From Lepeophtheirus salmonis (Eukaryota > Arthropoda > Copepoda > Siphonostomatoida > Caligidae): a stretch of 64,000 nucleotides of DNA. The stretch lies in contig NC_052131.2 in the NCBI RefSeq assembly GCF_016086655.4, positions 6,431,940-6,495,939 on the forward strand, in the 5' to 3' direction. The notes beneath the pieces were generated by a model. It made no database searches and was not told the DNA's origin. It saw only the letters and a program-made list of their open reading frames with translations. The position numbers and the translations under genes are program-made. The number at the start of each line of letters is the position of its first letter. The first letter of the stretch is position 1. Shown here in pieces: positions 23,406 through 33,345 of this stretch.

Positions 23406-25670
23406 ATAAATTTTTTCCACAAATAGTGCTACTAAGAAAATTAGAATATCTTATTTTTGTTTTCTTTCCATTATAAAACAACTTTTTACAATCTATAATA
23501 AAGTATTCATAAAAATATATTTATGAACAAGTTTTATTTGCTAATCTGTCCACTAATAAACTATATTTTAAAATGAATACCTAACTGAATGAAAAAAAAA
23601 TATAAAAGATTTGTCTCGTATCCTATACAAATTTTAAAATCTGTTAAATTAGAGAAAAAAAATTACTTTTCAAACACAAAAAAACACAAAAAAAAAGTCA
23701 CGTCGATGAAAAAAGGATTGTAAACATATTAAAATTAAAGTAGATAGCTAACTAAATATTATTAAAAACAAATGTGACGTCATCAATTGAACTTTTCAAA
23801 AAGATACCCATCTTTGTCATATTAATTTTACAACATATTATATATATTTACTGTAGACATTTGATTATAGCTGTGTTGTTTCGTATACCAATACAATAGT
23901 CGTGCCAGATATTGACACATTTAAATGTTACTTTATTTTTTTAAAAAAGTATTGAAACCTGTACTGACAGCAAATTTCTGAGCTAGCCTACACGCCAATC
24001 AAAATCCTGCAGACACTGTGGTAAGTTCAATTGCAATACCTGTAACTAAATTTCTACTATATTATTTATTTTTGTCGAAAAATATCAAAAAGTATATCTT
24101 TACATATTTTGATGAACGATCTGGTACGAAAATATGGATATCGTAGCGGCTCACTAGGTTCTAGAATGCCCAATTATACCACTCTAAAACAAATGAAGTG
24201 AAAATTATTTTTATAGTAGAAAATTGGGACAAACCTATATAGCATCTTTTGCTAGAGACGTTACCCCCAATCTGAAAAGTTTTACCCATAAAGATATAAT
24301 GTGTCTCTTGATCTATATTTTAATGAGCATCTTTTACATGTTTCATTTCCTTCATATTGTGAATATTTTTACAATTTTTATTTTATATTTTTTCTTCAAC
24401 ATGATTTATTTAATTATTTTTTGCTACCTCCAGGTATTTAATACGTATTTAAGGTAGAAAAGAACGTCATACATACGTAAGTACTATTAAGATTCCTTGG
24501 ATTTTTGCCATCAGCCCCCACGTCCCTCCTCGTCCTCCTCCAACTTTAGCTTATCATGACTCAACAATAAATGTCATATTTTGCCTTTGACGTCACTAAT
24601 GCCTGTATAAAGGAAGAAATAATCATTATAGATGTGTAATCTTATGAGTGTCAAGATTTATATTAATATATTTTAAAAATGTGTAATCAAACCTCATCAA
24701 AGGCTTTTTATATCTACAAAAGGAAGATTGAATTATTTTTGTAAACAATGAGTATAGACTAATTATTATTCAACAAATTAATATAGTCCATCCTTTGGAA
24801 GCGTCACAAATTGCTAAATTGGAATAAATTCACTTGTAAAAATAATATAAAATGCTGTATTTGAATGGGTTATATCGGACCCAAATTGAATGTCATTAAT
24901 CAAACAAAGGTTTTAGAATAAAGATAAAATAATTGAGTAGCTCAAGTACTCTCATAAAATTGAATACAAAGTCTATAACGGACCAAAAAATGTTTTTGAA
25001 ACATTGGACTATCTGTATATAGATATTTGTGATATAAAATTAATACATTGGACATATGTTCGTTTTCTTTTTTCTAATTTTTGTTCCAGATTGTTTTTGT
25101 ATTAACTCAGTGTATACTTTATTAACCTATAATAGGAAGCACCTTACATAAGTTGCTACACAAAGTTCAAAGAGATAATTACATATTATGTAGCAGCTCC
25201 CCGAAGGTTTGTGAAAGGGACAAATGACGCTTTATTTCATATGTATCATGATTATTTTCAAAATTATATTTCACAACATTCTCTGTTATTTTCTTTATTT
25301 TGTTCACTTCAACACCCTTTCAATGCACTAATAATACTTTATGATATGTAGTATATCCATACAAAAAGGTTACATTAACCTTGAGAGGTGTAATGAAATA
25401 TAAACGCATTTTCTATAGGTAGAAACCATGAGGTACACTAAAAAAGGGCTGGAACAGCAAACATAAACAAATAAATTAGTCATCATACTAAACAAAAAAC
25501 TCAATATATTACATCATATTTTTCTCAAAATTTTAAATATTTTGAAAACTTATCGGTAAAGGAAATCAACAATAAGGTCGATCATAATTTGTAAGAGATA
25601 AACAAATATAAATGACAAGGGGGGTAAGCTGGATAAGCAAAATGAATAGTAAAAATCTTACTGAATACTA
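23406..25670. other. AT-rich intergenic DNA
   Basis: No gene is supported. A perfect CRE-like palindrome TGACGTCA lies at 24588-24595, beside a short C/T-rich stretch (24515-24545). A membrane-like open frame at 24224-24457 is T-rich and probably chance. Confidence 0.4.
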
Positions 25671-25880
25671 GCGTTAGTACCCGGCATTGCTCAGAGTAAT
25701 AAGGCGTTGACTAAAAGACAAAATTGGTTTTCATAATATAAACAATAACTCCCTATAGATATATTAAGTGTTACTCTTCGTTTTCATGAGCAGTCTCACA
25801 AGTAACTACGCAATACTTGTATCAATTCATAAGAAGTGTTCTATCCTCAAGAAAGAAATAATAATAATAAAAGTTTGAGA
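25671..25880 (+). repeat. dispersed repeat family C, copy 2
   Basis: It starts with AGCGTTAGTACCCGGCATTG and AGAGTAATAAGGCGTTGAC, later TACTCTTCGTTTTCATGAGC, and ends with CCTCAAGAAAGAAATAATAA. The order matches the copies at 21561 and 38092. Confidence 0.55.
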
Positions 25881-26016
25881 GACAAAAACTGATCAGATGG
25901 GATGACTGATAAGTAAAAATATTCAGAAATAAAAAGAAACAAAATTCATTTTGACCAACATTTATATTTAATTCAAATCTTAAAATATAATGAATATGCT
26001 TATGAATGATGATATA

Positions 26017-26907
26017 AAGGGTGATTCAAAACGAGTGGTTTTTGGATTGTAGAAAAAAAACAACACATAAAATATTATATTATGGTCAAAACTTTATTAT
26101 GAACCAAAAAAACAATCCTTTACAATTATTGCTAGAAAATAATCCCCTTCATATGTTGGCCGCAACTGGCCTTTAAATGGTCCATTCTTTCGGGCCAATT
26201 TTCGATGACGCGTTCGAGCATTGTGACCGAAATCTCACGAATAACTCGCTCAATATTTGCGTCCAATGCTTCAATCATCGCTGGTTTATCCACATAGACT
26301 TTTGCTTTTACGTAGCCCCAAAGAAAAAAGTCCAAAGGTGTGATATCACACGATCTTGGTGGCCAATTCACCGGGCCAAAACGTGAAATTAATTGCTCAA
26401 TGATGTCCCAATAAGTCCATTGTTACGCGCGCTGTGTGGCAAGTGGCACCGTGTTGTTGGAACCAAATATCCTGGATGTGCTTCAATTGTTGCGCCAGTT
26501 TGTTGCATGCGACAAGCCAAGTTGTTGAGAGTGGTGGCGAATATATTATTCACGATCTTCGGCTACACTCTCGGCTACGCCTGCAATATTTTCTACTCTT
26601 CGAGCTGTACGTGGTCTCCCAGCAAGTTGCTGCCCCTCCAAATTTTTCGATTATTCTGCGAATTGTGGATTCTGAAGGTAGACTATGTTGACCATAAGTC
26701 GGGTGTTATTTGCGAAAAACTACTTTCACCGAACGCTGATTTTCATAGTACAATTGAACAATTTGTAAACGTTGTTGTGGCTTATATCTTTCCATGAAGA
26801 ATTGTAAAACAATTCTGAATAAAAATGACGCATGAATTTGAAAGAACTCGCACACACCCGTCAAAAAATTCCTACTGAAAAAAAAACCCTCGTTTTGAAT
26901 CACCCTT
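26017..26907 (-). mobile_element. mariner-superfamily element, internally deleted, perfect TIRs
   Basis: The 891-bp element is flanked by TA on both sides (26015-26016, 26908-26909). Its terminal inverted repeats AAGGGTGATTCAAAACGAG are identical at both ends (19 of 19). They extend imperfectly further inward. It carries a transposase relic on the minus strand. The intact ends with a shortened gene suggest a deletion derivative that could have been moved by a full-length relative. Confidence 0.85.
26132..26795 (-). pseudogene. transposase with DUF4817-type HTH, core deleted
   Basis: The ATG at 26795 begins MERYKPQQRLQIVQLYYENQ, a helix-turn-helix start typical of the DUF4817/SETMAR-like insect transposases. 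It then breaks at a stop. The second HTH follows as STIRRIIEKF, then GRPRTARRVENIAG, then a degraded QQLGLSHATNW segment. The first catalytic Asp region is missing. The second is present as FQQHGATCHTAR, where the family has an Asp (FQQDGA), so the catalytic Asp is His here. The C-terminus is intact: NWPPRSCDITPLDFFLWGY, ending GQHMKGIIF. With two of three catalytic positions lost plus stops, it cannot be active. Full-length relatives run to about 340-350 residues. Confidence 0.85.
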
Positions 26908-26911
26908 TACA

Positions 26912-27879
26912 TCAGAGACCCATAAAAAACAGAAACAGTACTCTTCTTTTACATGCACACGCACTATTTCATTAGTATGACTAAATCATCATTTCTTATG
27001 TCAAAGTTAAGTTACATCAGGGTGCACTATTAACTATACACCCTGTATACACGTTTGATAATATATTCACACAAAGGTAATTAATTTTTCAAAATTGTAT
27101 ACTTTCCATTTTTTTTTCAATTTGATCTCAGCTACTCAATTATGACAAAAAATAATCTCCAGGACAACGATAACAGGTGTCAACGAGAACTTAAAGTGAC
27201 TTGACTGTAGGGTGGACTGAGCAATTTAATTTCAAATGAAGATTACACTAAAAGTACTTATCGTAAATGTATTTTAACTCGTTTCACTATTAGTAAATAG
27301 ATGTATGTTTGTTCTGTAAATCTTTGGTTTTTCTAATTTGAAGTATCTCCAAGTTATTCAATAAAACGTGGTTTAACTTTCTCCGGTCCACTCTACTCTA
27401 TATAAAGGGATAATGTTGAGTTTATCCTTCAGAATTTATGAATAATACAACTCTATTTCATATACATATTAGGATTATCTTAACTTAATAAGGCAATAAA
27501 TTTATGTTTTTGGATAAATTTTCTTTTACGTGTTTTATTTTACATTCAGGATATGTTATCTTCTTGTACTTATGAACGCAACGTAGTAGAAATTGCTTTG
27601 GTTCCTCATCCGCTGTAATGTAACTATGGAAGTTTTTCGTACACTTTTGAAGTATGTATCAGCAGTAATATTAATTACTCAAAGCATTGACTATTATTTA
27701 TTTTTTGAACTTCAACCCAAGCAGAATTACAATCCCATAAAGATGGAGCTTTACGAAGAAAATAATTTTCAATTTTGAAACGGGACAATAGTGTGATGCT
27801 TTTGACCAATATGAAGTAACATATTTTTATTATCTAAAATCAAACTTTATATGATGATAAACAGGTTGTTAATGAATCA
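26912..27879. other. AT-rich intergenic DNA
   Basis: No gene is supported. A 61-codon frame at 27593-27778 has no recognised features. Confidence 0.4.
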
Positions 27880-28910
27880 ATTAAAAAAGTTATTCATACA
27901 CCAAACCAAGAACCACTAAATACTCCATTCCATGCAACATTTCTTTTGCCATGTCCCGAGATATTTTCATTATTCTAATTTACGACCATTTTTTCTCTAG
28001 CTTCTTGATCAACATCATCATTGAAGAATCAGAAGCTGTACGCCATAACGAAAGTTTCTTTAAGGTAGCTTATGATATTGTTTTGTCTATTTTTTTCTAA
28101 GCTTTCAATTGCTTTAGCAAGCATAAATGATTATAAGGGCGCATTGACTGCTATAATACATTGAAGGCAAGGCTTAACGTATATTGTAACAATCAATAAA
28201 AATATATGTAATAAGGCTATTTTATCGTCTTTATTTATTTTAAGCTGGTAACAAAATCAGGATATTGTCAGAGAGTATAATTGCTCTTGCCATCCAATAA
28301 GCTAGGTAGGTGGCGCCGGGATGTCTATTTTTTTATCATTGTCTCCACCTAAAAATATAATACATAGTTCTATGAGCTCTATATAATCATCTCCCACAAT
28401 TTCTTTCGATAGTTAACTGGAATAATATTCTAATAAATCTTCCCTTTCCGAAAGTGATAAGTTACTTTGTACTAATGATTTTATGGAGTCTATTTTCAAG
28501 GAATTTATATTTTTCCAATAGCTTTTTAATTTTTGAAAGAAAGTAATATTTGTACTTGTTGTTACATTTTTGATTTTCACTCCGAAAACACTTTTTAAAA
28601 TCAGTTGATGAAGATGATGACGACAATTAAATGAAAGCATTTCTCTTTCAAATTTTTACTCCAGTAGCATAACGGTACCATTAAGACGACCAGTATTTGA
28701 ACCTGCTGTATCACAGCAGAGAATTTGCACATTTTCTGTGAGTTCCCAGTCTAGAATTGCTTTCCATATGTAAAGACAATCGGCAGAATTTCCTTTTTCA
28801 TCTTCCAGTTATTCAAAGCAGGCATTAATTTTCCATCCCAAAGTAAAGCTATAACATCTGGTACCTTGTCTTTAAAACCAATTTTTATGGCGTTCCCCGA
28901 TCTTTTCTTC
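27880..28910 (-). pseudogene. relic of an uncharacterised transposase-like family
   Basis: Reading from 28910 downward gives PDVIALLWDGKL, then ENVQILCCDTAGSNTGRLNG, MLSFNCRHHLHQLILKSVFG, then STNITFFQKLKSYWKNIN. A later stretch near 28310 resembles a PGA-x-x-x-A-x-W-M-A-x-A-I phrase, and then FNDDVDQEARE. I recall this order (CCDTxxxNTG, CRHHxxExxL, HARWMAKAIY, ALFxDxVDxE) from uncharacterised proteins repeated in many aquatic invertebrate genomes, probably DDE- or hAT-derived. Several frameshifts and stops show decay. The family identification is from memory and needs a search. Confidence 0.5.
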
Positions 28911-29322
28911 AATCACTCAGTATCCTTTGGATAGAAGACTTACTAATAGGAAAATTATTAATATTTAACCCTTATAAATTAATAGTTGCTTCAAAAATAT
29001 AGACTATATCTCATATACTTAATTGACACCTATGAAATGAAGCTACTAAGTTTGGAGTTATAAAATCTTTCAAATCATTTTTCGCATTGTTATTTCATGT
29101 GAAATTAGTTGCAACTTGTTTAGATATAAATCAGAAAAAAATTCAAATAGATTGTGTATTATCTTGGAGCTCCTAGTCTGTAATTGCCTTTGAAGCTTAA
29201 ATCATTCAAGGTCACAACATTTCTCCAATTTGAAATTAATGATAAATAAATTTGTAAAACCTTATTGCCTTCAAAATATACTAAGACTTAATGGAATACT
29301 ATTATGATGAATAAAAAAGGTA
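28911..29322. other. AT-rich intergenic DNA
   Basis: If the LINE below were complete, its remaining reverse transcriptase would lie here. I can read no RT motif on the minus strand, so the element stops at about 29323. Confidence 0.45.
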
Positions 29323-29568
29323 TTAGTTAGGAAAGGAACCCATCATTGCAAATAGTTCCTTTAGAATCGGTGCAAGTTCATCAGCAAAAAGTTGATATAT
29401 TTCAAAACCAAAGCCTGATAAGCCAGGAGATTTACCTTTTTTGCAACACCTTCTTATGGCATCTACAATTTCTTCCCCTGAGAGGTGTTTCTCAGATTCC
29501 TGAACAGACAATGATATGCATTCTGGAGGTTTAAAACGAATATAATTGGCAAAGCTGGTATGATTCAA
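29323..29568 (-). pseudogene. LINE reverse transcriptase, N-terminal fragment
   Basis: It reads EEIVDAIRRCCKKGKSPGLS, then GFGFEIYQLFADELAPILKE. This matches the first conserved RT block of LINEs (K-S-P-G-x-D-G-x-x-x-E-x-Y-x-x-F). The family's Asp after PGL is Ser here. The fragment ends after about 80 residues, before all catalytic motifs. Confidence 0.8.
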
Positions 29569-29715
29569 TACTCACTTTTTGCACTTAATAGCTAAAACAC
29601 AGTCTCGGCTTCTGTATAATTCTTGGTAGTACTTAACCACTTAATCAGTGTCAAATTCACTCGTCTAATATCTAAAACTGTGTTAATGATGAGCGAACTT
29701 TATCCCCGGTTAGCA

Positions 29716-30177
29716 TCATTTTCTTAATTGTTCTATCGATCTTTTCTTAACTTCTGACTTTGTATGACGACAATTGTCATTCAAGAGACCAATAATCAAT
29801 TGCTTACTCCCATGATCTTTTCCTACCTTAATAAGATTTATGAGTTTCGCTTTTTTTTCCACTACATTCCTACAGCTGTATTTTATAGAAGTTTTTTTTC
29901 TATGCCAACTCCATATTACGAACTTATTCGACACTTCTTTCCTTATATCTATACGAAATCTGGCATTAAAGATCACGGCTCTCATTTTCTCATGGCATTC
30001 CTCATCGTACAGGAAGGATGAATTGAATATCCAACTCCCTTTCGGATTTATGTTATGTATAGGTTCGAACTTAGCTAGTCTGAGGGTCAGATTTATTATT
30101 TGGAATAACGGTAAATGCAATAGGCCTAAATGCATTCCCTGTTCTACACAAGCAAATGTCGAGACGTGAAGATACAA
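29716..30177 (-). pseudogene. LINE endonuclease-RT linker relic
   Basis: The frame is open for 153 codons. It contains GSWIFNSSFLYDEECHEKMR, the phrase that normally follows the endonuclease (W-x-F-N-x-S-L-L-x-D), then basic and helical sequence with KKTSIKYSCRNVVEKKAKLI. The length and position between endonuclease and RT fit a LINE second ORF. Apart from the flanking breaks it is well preserved. Confidence 0.65.
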
Positions 30178-30249
30178 CCTTGTTGTTCCTTGTTTTAGTA
30201 GAGAAGGTGTGTGAGTCCTTTCCTAACAGTTCTGCATAGTCAGCAATTT

Positions 30250-30690
30250 TTTTTTCTTCTCCATAATTCTCTAGAGACTCCTGGAGGCTTTATTATTATA
30301 GTACAACAATTACCAACTAGAATAAATTCAGGGTTATCCACATTCGCATAAATCCCGAAACTGTCGACGAAAGCACCAACTTGTTTTAATTGACTTCAAC
30401 ATAGATTACCGCTGGAGTGAGAATATTTCAATACAGGAATAAAACATTTTTTTGCTAATATAGCCACTCCTCGACTATTTTCATTTAAATTCGATTCGAA
30501 TATATTATTAAAGTTAGGAATTCCATGAAACATTTGATAATTGTCCTCGTTTCAACCAAGACAACTATATCTGCCCAATCTATAAATAACAAGTACTTCA
30601 TCACTTCTGTCTTCTTTTGCTCTGAGAAAATGAGAGAATTAACATTCGACTAACAGATAACTAATGCCATAGAAAACTGAATGAATATGA
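30250..30690 (-). pseudogene. LINE endonuclease relic
   Basis: Starting near 30690 the minus strand reads NVNSLIFSEQKKTEVMKYLL, then DWADIVVLVET, matching the N-terminal part of AP-type endonucleases (S-L-N-V-N-G, then a hydrophobic strand and a catalytic Glu in QET). Further on is ENSRGVAILAKK, the usual S-R-G-V-A-I-L strand. Frameshifts interrupt it. The downstream catalytic motifs (GDFN, SDH) are not seen here. Confidence 0.6.
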
Positions 30691-30849
30691 GAAAACAAGC
30701 GAAAACACCTTTCGTGTATATTGCTGATACTACCAACACGTTTACTTTTTTTCCACATTGATGTTTCACTTGGATAATTTGGTGATGAGTGCCTTAATAA
30801 ACTAATTGATCAGTTTTTTTTTTTTGGTAAAAATGGTCATCACCCTTTT

Positions 30850-31660
30850 TTGTTCTGGACATACAAGAGCTTTCTTTCTTCCTTTAGTTTCAATCGTCCT
30901 TCCACTTCAATTCTCTAATTCATCTTGAAGATTTTTATTTAAGCTGATTCCTGATTTGTCAGCTATCCTTGACCTTTCCTGACATATCTTCTTTAATTTT
31001 TTTATGAAAAATACTCTCATTTACAAAAGCCTGACCTCTTTTTGTATTACAAGAGTATTATTAGTATTCTGTTGCCTTGCTGTCTCAAATTTTAGTATAA
31101 CCAAGTGGCCACTAATTAGAAGAATTTGTGGGATGACGTTAGGATATGCCTCGACTAGTAGGTGGGCACTTAGATGGGTATTGTTCAATAACTGAACCAA
31201 ATTTTGATAACAAAAATGTAATCATTTTCTCATCCTTAGACCTTCCAACAGTGCCTAAGGCAGTTATTTTCACTTTTCTAATAGATGATCCGTTAAGCTT
31301 ATTAGATCCCTTGATTTTCATGCATACATTAGTTATATCACCATTTAACGAGGCAACTTGTACCTTGAACTCCTTTTTAAGAGAAGCTGCTCTATCTCTT
31401 AAATCAATACACTTGTTTGTGTAAAAACTAGCATGACCGAATGAATGCTTTGGATTTGCTCCATTAAGCTTTTTCTCAGAAAAACAACAACAACAAAAAA
31501 AAATGGCCGCATCAAAGACATTGACAAAGTCTAGGTTATCTTGCCTAAAAGTACAGCGGGACTCATCTGTGAATATGACAATGAATGTATCCCACATGAA
31601 ATCAACATTTCAATTGATAGACTCTGATGCAGATTTTTTGATTTTCTGCCTCCTTGCAGT
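30850..31660 (-). pseudogene. LINE ORF1 (Gag-like) relic
   Basis: The longest open block, 31597-31139, includes FIVIFTDESRCTFRQDNLDF and SIRKVKITALGTVGRSKDEK, then FLLSKFGSVIEQYPSKC. A beta strand followed by a GxVxxx phrase and a helix resembles the RNA-binding fold found in ORF1 proteins of L1/Tx1-like LINEs. The block continues after a break with CQERSRIADKSGI and a basic C-terminus near 30900. Part of the frame is disturbed by an insertion encoding a Phe/Cys-rich run. Its role would be binding the LINE RNA. Confidence 0.5.
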
Positions 31661-31720
31661 AGTCCTAGCATATGACATCTTTTCCATATGTGCGCTTGTG
31701 TCCGGCGGACGCGTGCAATG

Positions 31721-32789
31721 AAGTTCCTACATCCCCTTTTCTACGTATTTTGCCAAAGTATCCAAATTTGTAATACATAATATTAATGTAAAAAAAAAAA
31801 AAACACACACAAGGGGGGTTGGAACTTTGATATCCATAGATTCGATAATACCCCTACGCCAGAATATTATAATATTAATTTCCCGGTAAAAAGTATTAAT
31901 AAAATAAAAGAAAAGAAAAGGGAAGAGAAAACCCTCCCCCGATTTTCTTATACGTGTATATTCCAAGTGCGAAGAGTGAAGAAATATGAAGAGTAGTTGA
32001 GATGAAATAATAATAATACTATTTCATAAAAGATGGCAACTATCTTTTCCAGATAATACGTGAAAGAATGAAGATTCCAGAGAGTAGAACCACGTTTAAA
32101 AGGCATCAGATAACAATAAACACTATCTCTGAACACTAATTTCAGCACTTAAAATTTCATAGTTCCTAATATTCACTTTTCAACTATGTAAACAATCTCA
32201 AACCTCCCTATTTAGATTTATTTATGCACCATGAAGGACTGGCACGTCTTCACTTATCAATGATAAAATATAAACAAACTTGGCCAACTTCTACAACTTT
32301 TGATTCAGAACCATATTTTGACGTGAAAGAAATATTTAGGTGATAATTAAAGTTAAAATAAACTGATAAAAAAAACATCAAATCCTGATATATTATGTTA
32401 TCCTAATTAGAATGAATAAAAAATGTGTATAATCATACAACAATCTAGTAAAATTAAGGATCTTATTTGGAAACTAATATTTTTTTTAATTGCTTTATAT
32501 TATAGCCGAAACTAAAGAATAAAACTTATATTACAAGTTTAAACTTTTTTTTTTTCATTATGGAAACAAGAGCTACTACTTCTGGAGCTGAGAAAGAACA
32601 CTAAAAATTACTCTTATGTCTATAGCAAATAAGTTCCTCTTCTTTCATCTTCCTCCAATATCCATTTTATTACTTAATAACCTTTATACGATAATACACT
32701 ACGTATTTAACGATCGATAATTCTCTGATCTGAGACTGGATGAGTCTGGTCGGATGCATTCTTCATCAGGGAAATTAGAATTGGGATAC
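31721..32789. other. AT-rich intergenic DNA
   Basis: Contains an A14 plus (CA)n tract at about 31789-31810. No gene is recognised. Confidence 0.4.
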
Positions 32790-33345
32790 ATATCCCAACT
32801 CAATCATAAAAAACTTTGCTCCCCTTCTTCTCCATGAAAAAGAACTATTAGAGTTTTAAATCCTTATAATGTTTCTCAAATTTAGTTGTAAAATGGACTT
32901 TTGCAGAATTTGCATAGTATTTTGATGCCATAAGATCAACGTTGAGATCTCCAATTACCACAAATGGTGTTGAATATTTCCCTTGATTCTGATAATTGTT
33001 TGAAAAACTGAAATGACTGAGGGCTTTAGAAGAAATTCACAAATTACAGCCAGTATTAATATTTTAAGGCACTCCCCGGAACCTATGTATTTGTTTAGAA
33101 ATACAGAATCCCACTTTTTTTAAATAATTGCTAATACACCTCTAGATGACCCAGAACCATAAAAACTTTAAAAAACGCGTAGGTAGACACCAAGGACATG
33201 AAGAATTACTCAAAGAAAATGCCCTAGATTTAACGTCCTTAAGCCACATGTCAAGTTTGAAAGAGAACAAGCGTTTTATAAGTGCATGGCAGAATAGTCT
33301 AATCCTCTCTCCTCTGATATTGAAGGAATCTATTTTATGAATTAT
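32790..33345 (-). pseudogene. second LINE endonuclease fragment
   Basis: The minus strand reads KIDSFNIRGERIRLFCHAL at its start, then GVLAII, a stop, KKWDSVFLNKYIGSGECLKI, then LILAV. After a frame change it reads TPFVVIGDLNVDLMASKYYA. This is the AP-endonuclease order (S-x-N-x-R-G, R-G-V-x-I-L, L-I-x-x-V, then G-D-x-N). The GDLN motif is the catalytic Asp/Asn pair. It lies in the same orientation as the LINE at 29.3-31.7 kb but repeats a domain already present there, so it comes from a second copy. Confidence 0.6.

Larger units (their letters stand above)
29323..31720 (-). mobile_element. non-LTR retrotransposon (LINE), missing most of RT
   Basis: On the minus strand the blocks run in LINE order: an ORF1/Gag-like region (31720-about 30850), an AP-like endonuclease start (about 30690-30250), the endonuclease-RT linker (30177-29716) and the first part of the reverse transcriptase (29568-29323). 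The style of the endonuclease and linker recalls L1/Tx1-type elements. Frameshifts separate the blocks. The 3' part including the catalytic F/YxDD box is absent, which is unusual because LINE copies normally lose the 5' end. Confidence 0.7.

Noticed and set aside
24224..24457. 77-codon frame with membrane-like Phe/Ile/Leu content
   Set aside because: It is explained by T-rich composition; there is no signal peptide, conserved motif or exon boundary.
26393..26797. 134-codon plus-strand frame
   Set aside because: It is antisense to the DUF4817-type transposase relic, whose own strand carries the recognisable motifs.
28655..28745. tRNA-like A-box and B-box text (TAGCATAACGGTA, TTTGAACC)
   Set aside because: No cloverleaf can be drawn, and the same bases read as part of the protein relic (CCDTAGSNTGRLNG) on the minus strand.
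29764..30169. two plus-strand frames of 85 and 109 codons
   Set aside because: They are antisense to the LINE endonuclease-RT linker.
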